6,299 nucleotides of DNA. It comes from Hydrogenophaga sp. (lineage in GTDB: Bacteria > Pseudomonadota > Gammaproteobacteria > Burkholderiales > Burkholderiaceae_C). Shown one piece after another: positions 1 to 6,299 of the stretch. Within the stretch, counting starts at the first letter, position 1; the number at the start of each line of letters is the position of its first letter. Made by a program: the position numbers and the translations under genes. Where the stretch lies: NCBI GenBank assembly GCA_011390855.1, contig JAABRN010000031.1:1-6299 (forward strand). The letters are read 5' to 3'. A model generated the notes under the pieces. The model was not told the origin of the DNA. It searched no databases and saw only the letters and a list, made by a program, of their open reading frames with translations.

Positions 1-1123
1 CCAGCAAGCCCATGACAGTGGCGGCGCGTGTCTGCATCACCATGTCGGACAGCGCGCTGGCATAGCTGGGTACCCCACGACGCACCGGCTTGAGGAAAAT
101 GTCTTCGCCAAGCTCCACCATGCCCGGCATGACGGCGCTGCCGCCGGTGAGCACGATGCCGGAGGACAGCACCTCTTCATGGCCAGAATCGCGCACCACC
201 TGCTGAACCAGCGAGAAAATCTCTTCAACCCTCGGTTCGATGACACCGGCCAACGCCTGACGGCTGAGCATGCGCGGGCCGCGATCACCCAGCCCGGGTA
301 CTTCGACCTGGGTGTCGGGGTCGGCCAGCAGTTGCTTGGCACAGCCGGATTCGACCTTGATGTCTTCGGCGTCCTTGGTGGGCGTGCGCAGGGCCATGGC
401 GATGTCGCTGGTGATCAGGTCGCCAGCAATTGGTATCACTGCCGTGTGGCGGATTGCACCGCCCGCAAAAATGGCCACATCGGTGGTGCCCGCGCCGATG
501 TCCACCAGCGCCACACCGAGTTCCTTTTCGTCGTCGGTGAGGATCGCCTGACTGGATGCCAGTGGATTGAGCATGAGCTGGTCCACTTCCAGGCCACAGC
601 GGCGCACGCACTTGATGATGTTCTCGGCAGCGCTTTGCGCCCCGGTGACGATGTGTACCTTGGCTTCGAGGCGGATCCCGCTCATGCCGATCGGCTCTTT
701 CACCTCCTGGCCGTCGATCACGAACTCCTGCGGCTCCACCAGCAGCAGGCGCTGATCGGTGGAGATGTTGATGGCCTTGGCGGTCTCGATCACCCGCGCC
801 ACGTCGGCGGCTGTGACCTCGCGGTCCTTGATCGCCACCATGCCGCTGCTGTTGATGCCTCTGATGTGGCTGCCAGTGATACCTGTGTAGACCCGTGCGA
901 TACGGCAGTCGGCCATCAGCTCGGCCTCTTTCAGCGCCGCCTGGATGCTTTGCACCGTGGCGTCGATATTCACCACCACGCCGCGCTTGAGCCCGTGGCT
1001 GACCGACACCCCGAGCCCTGCGAGCTTGAGTTGGCCATTGGGCTGAACCTCGGCCACCACCACCATGATTTTGGCGGTGCCGATGTCGAGTCCGACAACC
1101 AGATCCTTGTATTCCTTGGCCAT
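1..1123 (-). CDS. ftsA: Cell division protein FtsA (3' end cut off)
   Basis: FtsA is an actin-like ATPase on the inner face of the membrane that tethers FtsZ filaments and recruits later divisome proteins. The visible 374 residues show the actin-fold signatures in order: phosphate-1 loop DIGTAKI at 13-19, the PQEFVIDGQ region near 131-139, phosphate-2 loop DIGAGTTD at 208-215, RTPTKDAEDIKV at 246-257 (compare E. coli TPPSDAEAIKV), and the adenosine motif LTGGSAVMPG at 325-334. The usual length is about 410-420 residues, so roughly 40 C-terminal residues are missing, including the amphipathic membrane-targeting helix; the frame runs off the window edge and is not broken. The ATG at 1121-1123 is chosen because it sits just before the first actin motif and has a weak AGGT ribosome site 7 bases upstream. 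It lies 13 bases after ftsQ, and ftsZ is expected next. Confidence 0.97.
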   Translation of the reverse strand, partial: MAKEYKDLVVGLDIGTAKIMVVVAEVQPNGQLKLAGLGVSVSHGLKRGVVVNIDATVQSIQAALKEAELMADCRIARVYTGITGSHIRGINSSGMVAIKDREVTAADVARVIETAKAINISTDQRLLLVEPQEFVIDGQEVKEPIGMSGIRLEAKVHIVTGAQSAAENIIKCVRRCGLEVDQLMLNPLASSQAILTDDEKELGVALVDIGAGTTDVAIFAGGAIRHTAVIPIAGDLITSDIAMALRTPTKDAEDIKVESGCAKQLLADPDTQVEVPGLGDRGPRMLSRQALAGVIEPRVEEIFSLVQQVVRDSGHEEVLSSGIVLTGGSAVMPGMVELGEDIFLKPVRRGVPSYASALSDMVMQTRAATVMGLL

Positions 1124-1130
1124 GATTGCT

Positions 1131-1134
1131 ACCT
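1131..1134 (-). promoter_or_regulatory. Weak ribosome binding site of ftsA
   Basis: On the minus strand the sequence CAGGTAGCAATC precedes the ATG of ftsA, putting the AGGT core 7 bases upstream of the start codon. It lies inside the 13-base ftsQ-ftsA gap. The match to the anti-Shine-Dalgarno is short, so initiation may partly depend on ribosomes finishing ftsQ; that is inference. Confidence 0.5.
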
Positions 1135-1136
1135 GT

Positions 1137-1928
1137 TTACCTTGTGTTTTGTGTTGAGCCAGGGGCGCTGTCGTCCAGCGTGGTGACGCCGCGCAGGCGC
1201 AGCGCGTAACCGTTGGGGTAGCGCAGGTCCACCGTCTGCAGTTCACCCGGATAGCGCTGCGTCAGCTGATTGAGCGTGCCGGTGAAGCGTCGTGTGCGTT
1301 CGAGCAAATTGTCTGGCGTGCCCCGACCCAGCTCCATGCGTGCGCCGTTGTCGAGATGGGCACTCCAGTTGCCGCGCTCGTTGAGTTCGAGCCGTTCCAG
1401 GCCCAGTTCCATGCGGGCGAGTTCTTTGCTGAGCTGCTGGTAAAGCCCCCATACCAGTGCCGCCTGAGGCAGCGGACCAGCCAGTTCGGGCAGGTTGTCA
1501 CTATCGTCCGGGCTGGCTTCAAACACCTCGCCGTGCAGATTGACCAGTTGGCCTGAGCCTGCCTGGCCCCACCAGGCCACCGCTTCGTGTTCTTCCAGTG
1601 TCACACGAAGGCGGTTGGGAAATTCGCGTTGCACGATGGCGGTGCGCACCCAGGGCACCGACTCGAACAGCTGGCGCACCTGCTGCAGATCCACGGTGAG
1701 AAAGCTGGTGTTCACCCGTGACCTCAACGCGTTCGTCAGCTGAGCCTTCAGCGAAACGGCATCCTGATGTGCCACATCCCCGTGTACCGTGATGCCCTGG
1801 ATCATCCAGCCTGGGTGGCGCACTGCCCAGTTGCCTGCCATGACCAGACACAGGACAGCAAACACCACTGCCATGGCGCGGGTGGCCATCTGCATGAGTT
1901 TGATGTCGAGCGGCAGGTCGGTTTTCAC
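1137..1928 (-). CDS. ftsQ: Cell division protein FtsQ
   Basis: FtsQ (DivIB family) is a single-pass inner-membrane protein that binds FtsB and FtsL and links early and late divisome parts. The 263 residues (E. coli 276) have the family layout: a short cytoplasmic N-terminus, one hydrophobic segment at about 15-36, a POTRA domain at about 41-112 (starting IQGITVHGD, ending LRVTLEEHEAVAWW), and a beta domain to about 247. The motif VDLRYPNG at 233-240 aligns by eye with E. coli VDMRYDSG, the strand that contacts FtsB; the Tyr and Gly are kept and the Ser is Asn here. The start is a GTG at 1926-1928 directly after the TGA of ddl. It is preferred over the next in-frame ATG (residue 12) because AGGAGA lies 5 bases upstream, and starting at residue 12 would remove the cytoplasmic tail. 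The stop is TAA at 1137-1139. Confidence 0.95.
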   Translation of the reverse strand: MKTDLPLDIKLMQMATRAMAVVFAVLCLVMAGNWAVRHPGWMIQGITVHGDVAHQDAVSLKAQLTNALRSRVNTSFLTVDLQQVRQLFESVPWVRTAIVQREFPNRLRVTLEEHEAVAWWGQAGSGQLVNLHGEVFEASPDDSDNLPELAGPLPQAALVWGLYQQLSKELARMELGLERLELNERGNWSAHLDNGARMELGRGTPDNLLERTRRFTGTLNQLTQRYPGELQTVDLRYPNGYALRLRGVTTLDDSAPGSTQNTR

Positions 1929-2909
1929 TCAGGTCTCCTGGGTGGGTGCCGGGTTGTCGAGCGCAGCGCCAGCCAGCACCGAGACGCACAGGTCTTCGTA
2001 CGACAGGCCGGTGGCACGGGCCGACATGGGCACCAGCGAATGGCCCGTCATGCCGGGCGAGGTGTTGATCTCCAACAGGTAGGGCTCGCGGGTGACCGCG
2101 TCGATCATCACGTCGGCCCGAGCCCAGCCACGGCAATCCAGCGCGCGGTAGGCCTTGAGCACCAATGCCTGAATCGCAAGCTCTTCCGCTTCTGGCAGGC
2201 CACTGGGTACGAGGTATTGGGTGTCGTCGGTGAAGTACTTGTTCTGGTAGTCGTAGTTGCCGTCGGGCGCCACGATGCGGATCACGGGCAAAGCCTTTGC
2301 CTCTGCCCCCGTGCCCAGCACCGGGCAGGTCACTTCGTCGCCGGCAACGAACTGCTCGCACATCACATGGGGATCCTGCTTCGCAGCGAGTGCATAGGCA
2401 GCTGCGCATTGGGCAGCGTCGGTGACCTTGCTCAAGCCAAGCGTAGAACCTTCACGCACCGGCTTGACGATCATGGGAGACCCCAGTGCCGCGAAAGCCG
2501 CTTCTGTCTCAGACGCACCGTGCACCTGGCGCCAGGCTGGTGTGGGCAGGCCTTCAGCCAGCCAGATGCGCTTGGTCATGAGCTTGTCCATGGCCACGGC
2601 AGATGCCATCACGCCCGGTCCGGTGTAGGGAATGCCCAGCAACTCGAGTGCGCCTTGCACCGTGCCGTCTTCGCCCAGCCGGCCATGGAGAGCAATGAAG
2701 CAGCGCGCAAAACCTTCGCGGCGCAGCTCATCAAGCGCGCGCTCGGCAGGATCGAATGCGTGCGCATCTACGCCCCTGGACTGCAAGGCCGCCAGTACGC
2801 CGGTGCCCGACATCAGCGACACCTCGCGTTCGGCCGAACGGCCACCCATCAACACGGCCACCTTGCCCAGTGATTTCGGGTCCACTGACTTGTTTTCCTT
2901 CGTGCTCAT
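1929..2909 (-). CDS. ddl: D-alanine--D-alanine ligase (DdlB type)
   Basis: This cytoplasmic ATP-grasp ligase joins two D-Ala to make the dipeptide that MurF adds to the peptidoglycan precursor. The 326 residues (E. coli DdlB 306) contain [14 protein letters not shown] at 22-35, with E27 matching E. coli Glu15; [12 protein letters not shown] at 71-82; the ATP-binding [12 protein letters not shown] at 147-158, with S155 matching Ser150; [10 protein letters not shown] at 223-232, with Y225 matching Tyr216; and the metal/ATP segment [15 protein letters not shown] at 278-292. Tyr at the 216 position fits D-Ala-D-Ala specificity rather than the D-lactate-type ligases. The ATG at 2907-2909 overlaps the murC stop by 4 bases (ATGA) and has GGGAGA 9 bases upstream. 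A start at 2978 would add 23 residues that only translate murC in another frame. The N-terminus is about 12 residues longer than in E. coli. Confidence 0.96.
   Translation of the reverse strand: MSTKENKSVDPKSLGKVAVLMGGRSAEREVSLMSGTGVLAALQSRGVDAHAFDPAERALDELRREGFARCFIALHGRLGEDGTVQGALELLGIPYTGPGVMASAVAMDKLMTKRIWLAEGLPTPAWRQVHGASETEAAFAALGSPMIVKPVREGSTLGLSKVTDAAQCAAAYALAAKQDPHVMCEQFVAGDEVTCPVLGTGAEAKALPVIRIVAPDGNYDYQNKYFTDDTQYLVPSGLPEAEELAIQALVLKAYRALDCRGWARADVMIDAVTREPYLLEINTSPGMTGHSLVPMSARATGLSYEDLCVSVLAGAALDNPAPTQET
1934..1939 (-). promoter_or_regulatory. Ribosome binding site fixing the GTG start of ftsQ
   Basis: The minus strand reads AGGAGA-CCTGA-GTG: a strong Shine-Dalgarno inside the last codons of ddl, 5 bases before the GTG start of ftsQ. 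It is the best-matching ribosome site in the window and decides the ftsQ start. Because it overlaps ddl coding sequence and the ddl stop codon, re-initiation by ribosomes ending ddl is plausible. Confidence 0.8.
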
Positions 2910-4315
2910 GCGCTTCGTTCTCCCGCCAGTTCGATCACCCGCCCCGCCACCGTACCTACCGTACCTGCACCCATGCACAAGACCACGTCGCCATCGCGCG
3001 CGTTATCGAGCACGGCCTGGGCCATGGTGGCGATGTCGTCTACGAACACCGGTTCGAGCTTGCCCGCCACACGCAGGGCGCGTGCCAGTGACCGGCCATC
3101 GGCCGCCACGATGGGGGCTTCGCCAGCGGCATACACCTCGGCCAGCAGCACCGCATCGGCCTGGTTGATCACCTTCACAAAATCCTCAAAGCAATCACGG
3201 GTGCGGGTGTAGCGATGCGGCTGAAATGCCAGCACCAGACGCCGACCAGGGTAAGCGCCGCGCGCAGCCGCCAGCGTGGCTGCCATTTCCACTGGGTGAT
3301 GCCCGTAGTCGTCGACGACGGTGCAACTGCCGCCGGTTGGCAATGCGGCCTCACCATGGCGTTGGAAACGGCGCCCCACGCCTTTGAAATCCGCGAGGGC
3401 CTGCAACATGGCCTCGTCTTCCACCCCAAGCTCCACCGCAATGCCGATGGCCGCCAGTGCATTGAGCACGTTGTGGTCGCCCGGCAGGTTGAGCACCACC
3501 TCCAGGTCCGGCAACTCCACGCCGTTCCGGCGCTGGACCGTGAAATGCATTTGCGTGCCGACCGCGCGCACGTTGAGCGCCCGCACCTGCGCGTCTTCTG
3601 AAAAACCGTAACTGGTGATGGGGCGTGCGATCTGGGGCAACAACTCCCGAATGGTGGGGTCGTCCACACACACCACGGCAGCGCCATAAAACGGCATGCG
3701 GTGCAGGAACTCCACAAACGCGGCCTTCAGACGGCCGAAGTCGTGCCCGTAGGTGTCCATGTGGTCGGCATCGATGTTGGTGACGACCGAAATCACCGGC
3801 AGCAGGTTGAGGAAGGACGCATCGGACTCGTCTGCCTCCACAACGATGTACTCGCCCGAACCCAGCTGGGCATTCGCGCCCGCGCTGTTGAGTCGACCAC
3901 CGATCACGAACGTCGGGTCCATGTTGGCGGCGGCCAGCACACTGGCGACCAGGCTGGTGGTGGTTGTCTTGCCGTGCGTTCCAGCAATGGCCACACCCTT
4001 CTTCATGCGCATGAGTTCGGCCAGCATGACAGCACGCGGCACCACCGGCACCAGCTTGGCGTGCGCGGCCACCACCTCGGGGTTGTCTTCTTTCACCGCC
4101 GTGGAGGTGACGATGGCGTCAGCCCCTTCGATGTGCGCCGCCTCGTGACCAATGAACACCTCGGCACCCAGCGCAACCAGCCTGCGCGTGACCGCGCTCT
4201 CGCCCAGATCGCTGCCAGATATGCGGTAGCCCTGGTTAAGCAGCACCTCGGCAATGCCGCTCATGCCGGCGCCTCCGATGCCTACAAAGTGGATATGGCG
4301 AATGGCATGTTTCAA
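2906..4315 (-). CDS. murC: UDP-N-acetylmuramate--L-alanine ligase MurC
   Basis: MurC is the cytoplasmic ATP-dependent ligase that adds L-Ala to UDP-MurNAc, the first peptide step of peptidoglycan synthesis. All 469 residues are present (E. coli 491). The N-terminal UDP-binding domain has [17 protein letters not shown] at 9-25. The central domain has the P-loop GTHGKTTTT at 112-120, EADESD at 160-165, [11 protein letters not shown] at 180-190 and [11 protein letters not shown] at 279-289. The C-terminal domain has DDYGHHPVE at 335-343, FQPHRYTRT at 364-372 and GAGTVG at 449-454. The start is read as TTG at 4313-4315: the upstream frame reaches a TGA at 4340-4342 with no ATG or GTG, and the first in-frame ATG is Met18, inside the glycine-rich loop. 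The TTG overlaps the murG stop by 4 bases (TTGA) and follows AAAGGG by 8 bases. The N-terminus is shorter than in E. coli. Confidence 0.97.
   Translation of the reverse strand: MKHAIRHIHFVGIGGAGMSGIAEVLLNQGYRISGSDLGESAVTRRLVALGAEVFIGHEAAHIEGADAIVTSTAVKEDNPEVVAAHAKLVPVVPRAVMLAELMRMKKGVAIAGTHGKTTTTSLVASVLAAANMDPTFVIGGRLNSAGANAQLGSGEYIVVEADESDASFLNLLPVISVVTNIDADHMDTYGHDFGRLKAAFVEFLHRMPFYGAAVVCVDDPTIRELLPQIARPITSYGFSEDAQVRALNVRAVGTQMHFTVQRRNGVELPDLEVVLNLPGDHNVLNALAAIGIAVELGVEDEAMLQALADFKGVGRRFQRHGEAALPTGGSCTVVDDYGHHPVEMAATLAAARGAYPGRRLVLAFQPHRYTRTRDCFEDFVKVINQADAVLLAEVYAAGEAPIVAADGRSLARALRVAGKLEPVFVDDIATMAQAVLDNARDGDVVLCMGAGTVGTVAGRVIELAGERSA
2919..2924 (-). promoter_or_regulatory. Ribosome binding site of ddl
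   Basis: GGGAGA on the minus strand lies 9 bases before the ATG of ddl, within the last codons of murC. It supports the start at 2909 over the longer frame that begins at 2978. Confidence 0.65.
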
Positions 4316-5391
4316 GGCTTCTGCCCTTTCGCCAAAGATTCACAAGCGGCCACGACGGCCGCCACGGCATCGGTCTTTTCCATCTGTTTTGCCTTGTTGG
4401 CCATCTCCATCAGTTGCGCCCGTGTCGCGGTCCGAATGGTCTGAGCCAGTGATTGGGGCGTGAACTGGGTTTGGGGCACCAGCCAGGCCGCACCCGCATT
4501 CACCAGAAAGCGGGCGTTGGTGGTCTGGTGGTCGTCCACCGCTGAAGGGAAAGGCACGAACAGGGCCGCAGCCCCGACGGCTGCAATTTCGGTCACGGTG
4601 CTGGCGCCAGCCCGGCAGACCACCAGGTCGGCATCGGCAAAGGCCTGTGCCGTGTCGTCAATGAAGGGCGTGAGTTCGGCTTGAACACCGGCTGCGGTGT
4701 AGTTCGCGCGGAGCTCGTCGATCTGCTTTTCGCCGCTCTGATGAACCACGCTGGGTCGCTCGTTTTCTGGAATCAGGGCCAGGGCCTTGGGTACCGTGTC
4801 ATTGAGCACTTTGGCCCCCAGACTTCCGCCCACAACCAGCAGGCGCATAGGCCCACTGCGATGCTCAAAACGCGCTGTAGGAGGTGGTTGCTGCAGGAAC
4901 GGCGGGCGCAGCGGATTGCCGATCCAGTGCCCTTTGGGAAAAACACCCGGAAACGCCGTGAACACGCGGTCTGCAATACCTGCCAACACCTTGTTGGCCA
5001 TACCCGCCACCGAGTTCTGCTCGTGCAGCACCAGCGGTTTGCCAGCCAGCACGGCCATCATGCCGCCCGGAAAACTGATGTAGCCGCCCAGGCCCAGCAC
5101 CACGTCCGGCTTGACCCTTCTCACCACGCCCAGCGCCTGCCAGAAGGCGCGCAGCAGGCGCAAAGGCAGCAGCGCCAGCGTGATCACGCCCTTGCCCCGC
5201 ACGCCGCCGAAGTCGATGGTTTCCAGCGCAAAGCCACGCGGTGGAACCAAACGGCTTTCCATGCTCCCTGGCGCTCCGAGCCAATGCACGCGCCAGCCCT
5301 TGTCGCGCAGGGCTTCAGCCACCGCCAGACCGGGAAAGATGTGACCGCCGGTACCGCCAGCCATGACCAGGGCGCAACGTTGGCCGCTCAT
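4312..5391 (-). CDS. murG: Lipid II synthase MurG (GlcNAc transferase)
   Basis: MurG is a GT-B family glycosyltransferase on the inner face of the membrane that transfers GlcNAc from UDP-GlcNAc to lipid I, making lipid II. It has 359 residues (E. coli 355). The N-terminal acceptor domain shows [15 protein letters not shown] at 11-25 with His17 in the glycine-rich loop, [13 protein letters not shown] at 98-110 and HEQN at 123-126. The C-terminal donor domain shows VVGGSLGA at 187-194, [12 protein letters not shown] at 259-270 with Glu268 at the uridine/ribose site, and DDHQTTNA at 286-293, where E. coli has the RQQYWNA segment. The ATG at 5389-5391 matches the E. coli MSGQ start and overlaps the ftsW stop by 4 bases (ATGA). 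The frame stays open up to 5661, but those 90 extra residues lie wholly inside ftsW and resemble no MurG N-terminus. The ribosome site is poor: a G-run, GGGGGT, 5 bases upstream, so coupling to ftsW is likely. Confidence 0.97.
   Translation of the reverse strand: MSGQRCALVMAGGTGGHIFPGLAVAEALRDKGWRVHWLGAPGSMESRLVPPRGFALETIDFGGVRGKGVITLALLPLRLLRAFWQALGVVRRVKPDVVLGLGGYISFPGGMMAVLAGKPLVLHEQNSVAGMANKVLAGIADRVFTAFPGVFPKGHWIGNPLRPPFLQQPPPTARFEHRSGPMRLLVVGGSLGAKVLNDTVPKALALIPENERPSVVHQSGEKQIDELRANYTAAGVQAELTPFIDDTAQAFADADLVVCRAGASTVTEIAAVGAAALFVPFPSAVDDHQTTNARFLVNAGAAWLVPQTQFTPQSLAQTIRTATRAQLMEMANKAKQMEKTDAVAAVVAACESLAKGQKP
4324..4329 (-). promoter_or_regulatory. Ribosome binding site supporting the TTG start of murC
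   Basis: AAAGGG on the minus strand lies 8 bases before the TTG of murC, inside the final codons of murG. The spacing is normal, which supports TTG as the true start. An out-of-frame ATG at 4306-4308, 4 bases after the TTG, cannot encode MurC. Confidence 0.6.
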
Positions 5392-6299
5392 GCCCGACCC
5401 CCGCGCATCATCTGGCGATTCTCGTAATCCACACGCAGCACGATCGCGATCGCCACCAGGTTCATCAGCACCGCAGATCCGCCGTAGCTCATCAATGGCA
5501 GGGTCAGACCCTTGGTTGGCAAGGCGCCCAGGTTCACACCGATGTTGATGAAGGCCTGGAATCCGATCCACAGGCCGATGCCTTGCGCAACCAGCCCCGA
5601 GAAGACCTGGTCGAGTGCGATCGCCTGGCGACCGATGTGCATGATGCGGCGGGTGAGCCACATGAACAGACCGATCACCACGAGCACGCCCACCAGGCCG
5701 AATTCCTCACCCAGCACGGCCAGAAGGAAGTCGGTATGGGCTTCGGGCAGCCAGTGCAGCTTCTCCACGCTGCCGCCGAGGCCAACACCAAAAATTTCAC
5801 CCCGCCCGAACGCGATCAATGAATGCGAGAGCTGGTAGCCCTTGCCCAGCGCATGTTCGACGCTCCAGGGGTCCAGGTAGGCGAAGATGCGCTCGCGCCG
5901 CCAGTCGCTCATCATGACCATCAGGGCAAACGCGCCCACCACCACCAGGGCAATCAGGAAGAACATGCGGGCGTTCACACCACCCAAAAACAGAATACCC
6001 ATGGCGATGACCACGATCACCATGAAAGCGCCCATATCAGGTTCGGCCAGCAGCAACATACCCACCACCGCTACGGCCACTGCCATGGGGGCCACCGCGC
6101 GGAAAAAGTGCTCCTTCACCTCCATGCGGCGCACCATGTAGTCGGCCGCATACAGCAGCACCGCCAGCTTGGCCAGTTCAGACGGTTGGAAGTTGATGAT
6201 GCCCAGCGAAATCCAGCGACGTGCGCCATTGACGCCTTTGCCGATGAAGGGAAACAGCACCAGCACCAGCAAGACCAGCGCGAACGCAAACAGCCAGGG
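5388..6299 (-). CDS. ftsW: Septal peptidoglycan glycosyltransferase FtsW (5' end cut off)
   Basis: FtsW is a SEDS-family polytopic membrane protein that polymerises lipid II at the septum together with FtsI. The window holds the last 303 residues of a protein usually near 380-430, so about 100-120 N-terminal residues, including the first membrane segments, lie beyond 6299. The frame is open to the edge; a TTG at 6270-6272 is an internal Leu codon, not the start. Counting from the first visible residue, motifs are GARRW at 25-29, QPSEL at 38-42, AEPDMG at 85-90, [14 protein letters not shown] at 154-167, PEAHTDF at 185-191 and [16 protein letters not shown] at 260-275. Asp190 (codon 5730-5732) matches the catalytic Asp297 of E. 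coli FtsW. Several hydrophobic membrane segments are evident, followed by a short basic tail. RodA is the main alternative, but the dcw setting directly before murG and the match to E. coli FtsW favour FtsW. Confidence 0.96.
   Translation of the reverse strand, partial: PWLFAFALVLLVLVLFPFIGKGVNGARRWISLGIINFQPSELAKLAVLLYAADYMVRRMEVKEHFFRAVAPMAVAVAVVGMLLLAEPDMGAFMVIVVIAMGILFLGGVNARMFFLIALVVVGAFALMVMMSDWRRERIFAYLDPWSVEHALGKGYQLSHSLIAFGRGEIFGVGLGGSVEKLHWLPEAHTDFLLAVLGEEFGLVGVLVVIGLFMWLTRRIMHIGRQAIALDQVFSGLVAQGIGLWIGFQAFINIGVNLGALPTKGLTLPLMSYGGSAVLMNLVAIAIVLRVDYENRQMMRGGRA

Larger units (their letters stand above)
1..6299 (-). other. Section of the dcw (division and cell wall) operon
   Basis: Six genes on one strand in the order ftsW-murG-murC-ddl-ftsQ-ftsA, the arrangement known from many beta- and gammaproteobacteria including E. 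coli. Junctions are 4-base overlaps at 5388-5391, 4312-4315 and 2906-2909, a zero-base junction at 1928/1929 and a 13-base gap at 1124-1136. This leaves no room between genes for a terminator or a free-standing promoter, so co-transcription from upstream is expected. In E. coli extra promoters for ftsQ, ftsA and ftsZ lie inside upstream genes; I could not identify equivalents by eye. Confidence 0.9.

Noticed and set aside
1124..1136. Possible promoter or terminator in the ftsQ-ftsA gap.
   Set aside because: Thirteen bases is too short for either; it holds only a weak ribosome site.
179..1186. A 335-codon plus-strand frame.
   Set aside because: It is antisense to ftsA, which has all expected motifs; the translation shows no domain and is His/Asp/Leu-rich in the manner of a shadow frame.
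1519..2409. A 296-codon minus-strand frame across ddl and ftsQ.
   Set aside because: It is out of frame with both genes, which carry clear family motifs, and its translation is Arg/Gly-rich without recognisable features.
2910..2978. A longer ddl start at 2978.
   Set aside because: The extra 23 residues are the murC C-terminus read in another frame; the ATG at 2909 has a ribosome site and a typical 4-base overlap.
3701..4444. A 247-codon plus-strand frame opposite murC and the end of murG.
   Set aside because: It is antisense to conserved MurC motifs, including the P-loop, and has no domain or plausible ribosome site that I could see.
5392..5661. A 90-codon extension of the murG frame upstream of its ATG.
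   Set aside because: It lies wholly inside ftsW, resembles no MurG N-terminus, and the ATG at 5391 gives the expected length and the conserved MSGQ start.
6270..6272. TTG as a possible ftsW start.
   Set aside because: The frame continues upstream to the window edge with hydrophobic residues typical of an FtsW membrane segment, and a start here would omit about 100-120 residues of the family.

Overview
All 6299 bases read as one stretch of the division and cell wall (dcw) cluster of a bacterium, with every gene on the minus strand. In transcription order (high to low coordinates) the genes are ftsW (5' end cut by the window), murG, murC, ddl, ftsQ and ftsA (3' end cut by the window). High G+C, proteobacterial FtsQ and FtsA sequences, this gene order, and Ddl and FtsA sequences that look like those of Burkholderiales suggest a betaproteobacterium, probably close to Comamonadaceae. 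The family assignment comes from recalled sequence character, not from a search.

Layout. ftsW (5388-6299) is the septal SEDS glycosyltransferase. murG (4312-5391) makes lipid II. murC (2906-4315) adds L-Ala to UDP-MurNAc. ddl (1929-2909) makes D-Ala-D-Ala. ftsQ (1137-1928) is the periplasmic POTRA-containing divisome scaffold. ftsA (1-1123) is the actin-like membrane tether for FtsZ. The genes are packed with almost no spare DNA. ftsW/murG, murG/murC and murC/ddl each overlap by 4 bases, the ddl stop directly abuts the ftsQ start, and only 13 bases separate ftsQ from ftsA. No stretch lacks a gene for more than 13 bases, and I see no RNA gene, mobile element, CRISPR array, terminator or recognisable promoter.

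The genes form one functional unit. MurC and Ddl supply the precursor peptide, MurG completes lipid II on the inner face of the membrane, FtsW polymerises it at the septum, and FtsQ and FtsA link that synthesis to the Z ring. By analogy with other proteobacteria, ftsZ and lpxC should lie below position 1, and murD, mraY, murF, murE and ftsI above 6299; neither side is visible here.

I found no undescribed system. The points worth a second look are modest: a TTG start for murC, a GTG start for ftsQ placed directly on the ddl stop codon, and the chain of overlapping reading frames. Long plus-strand open frames opposite these genes are best explained as by-products of G+C-rich codon use.
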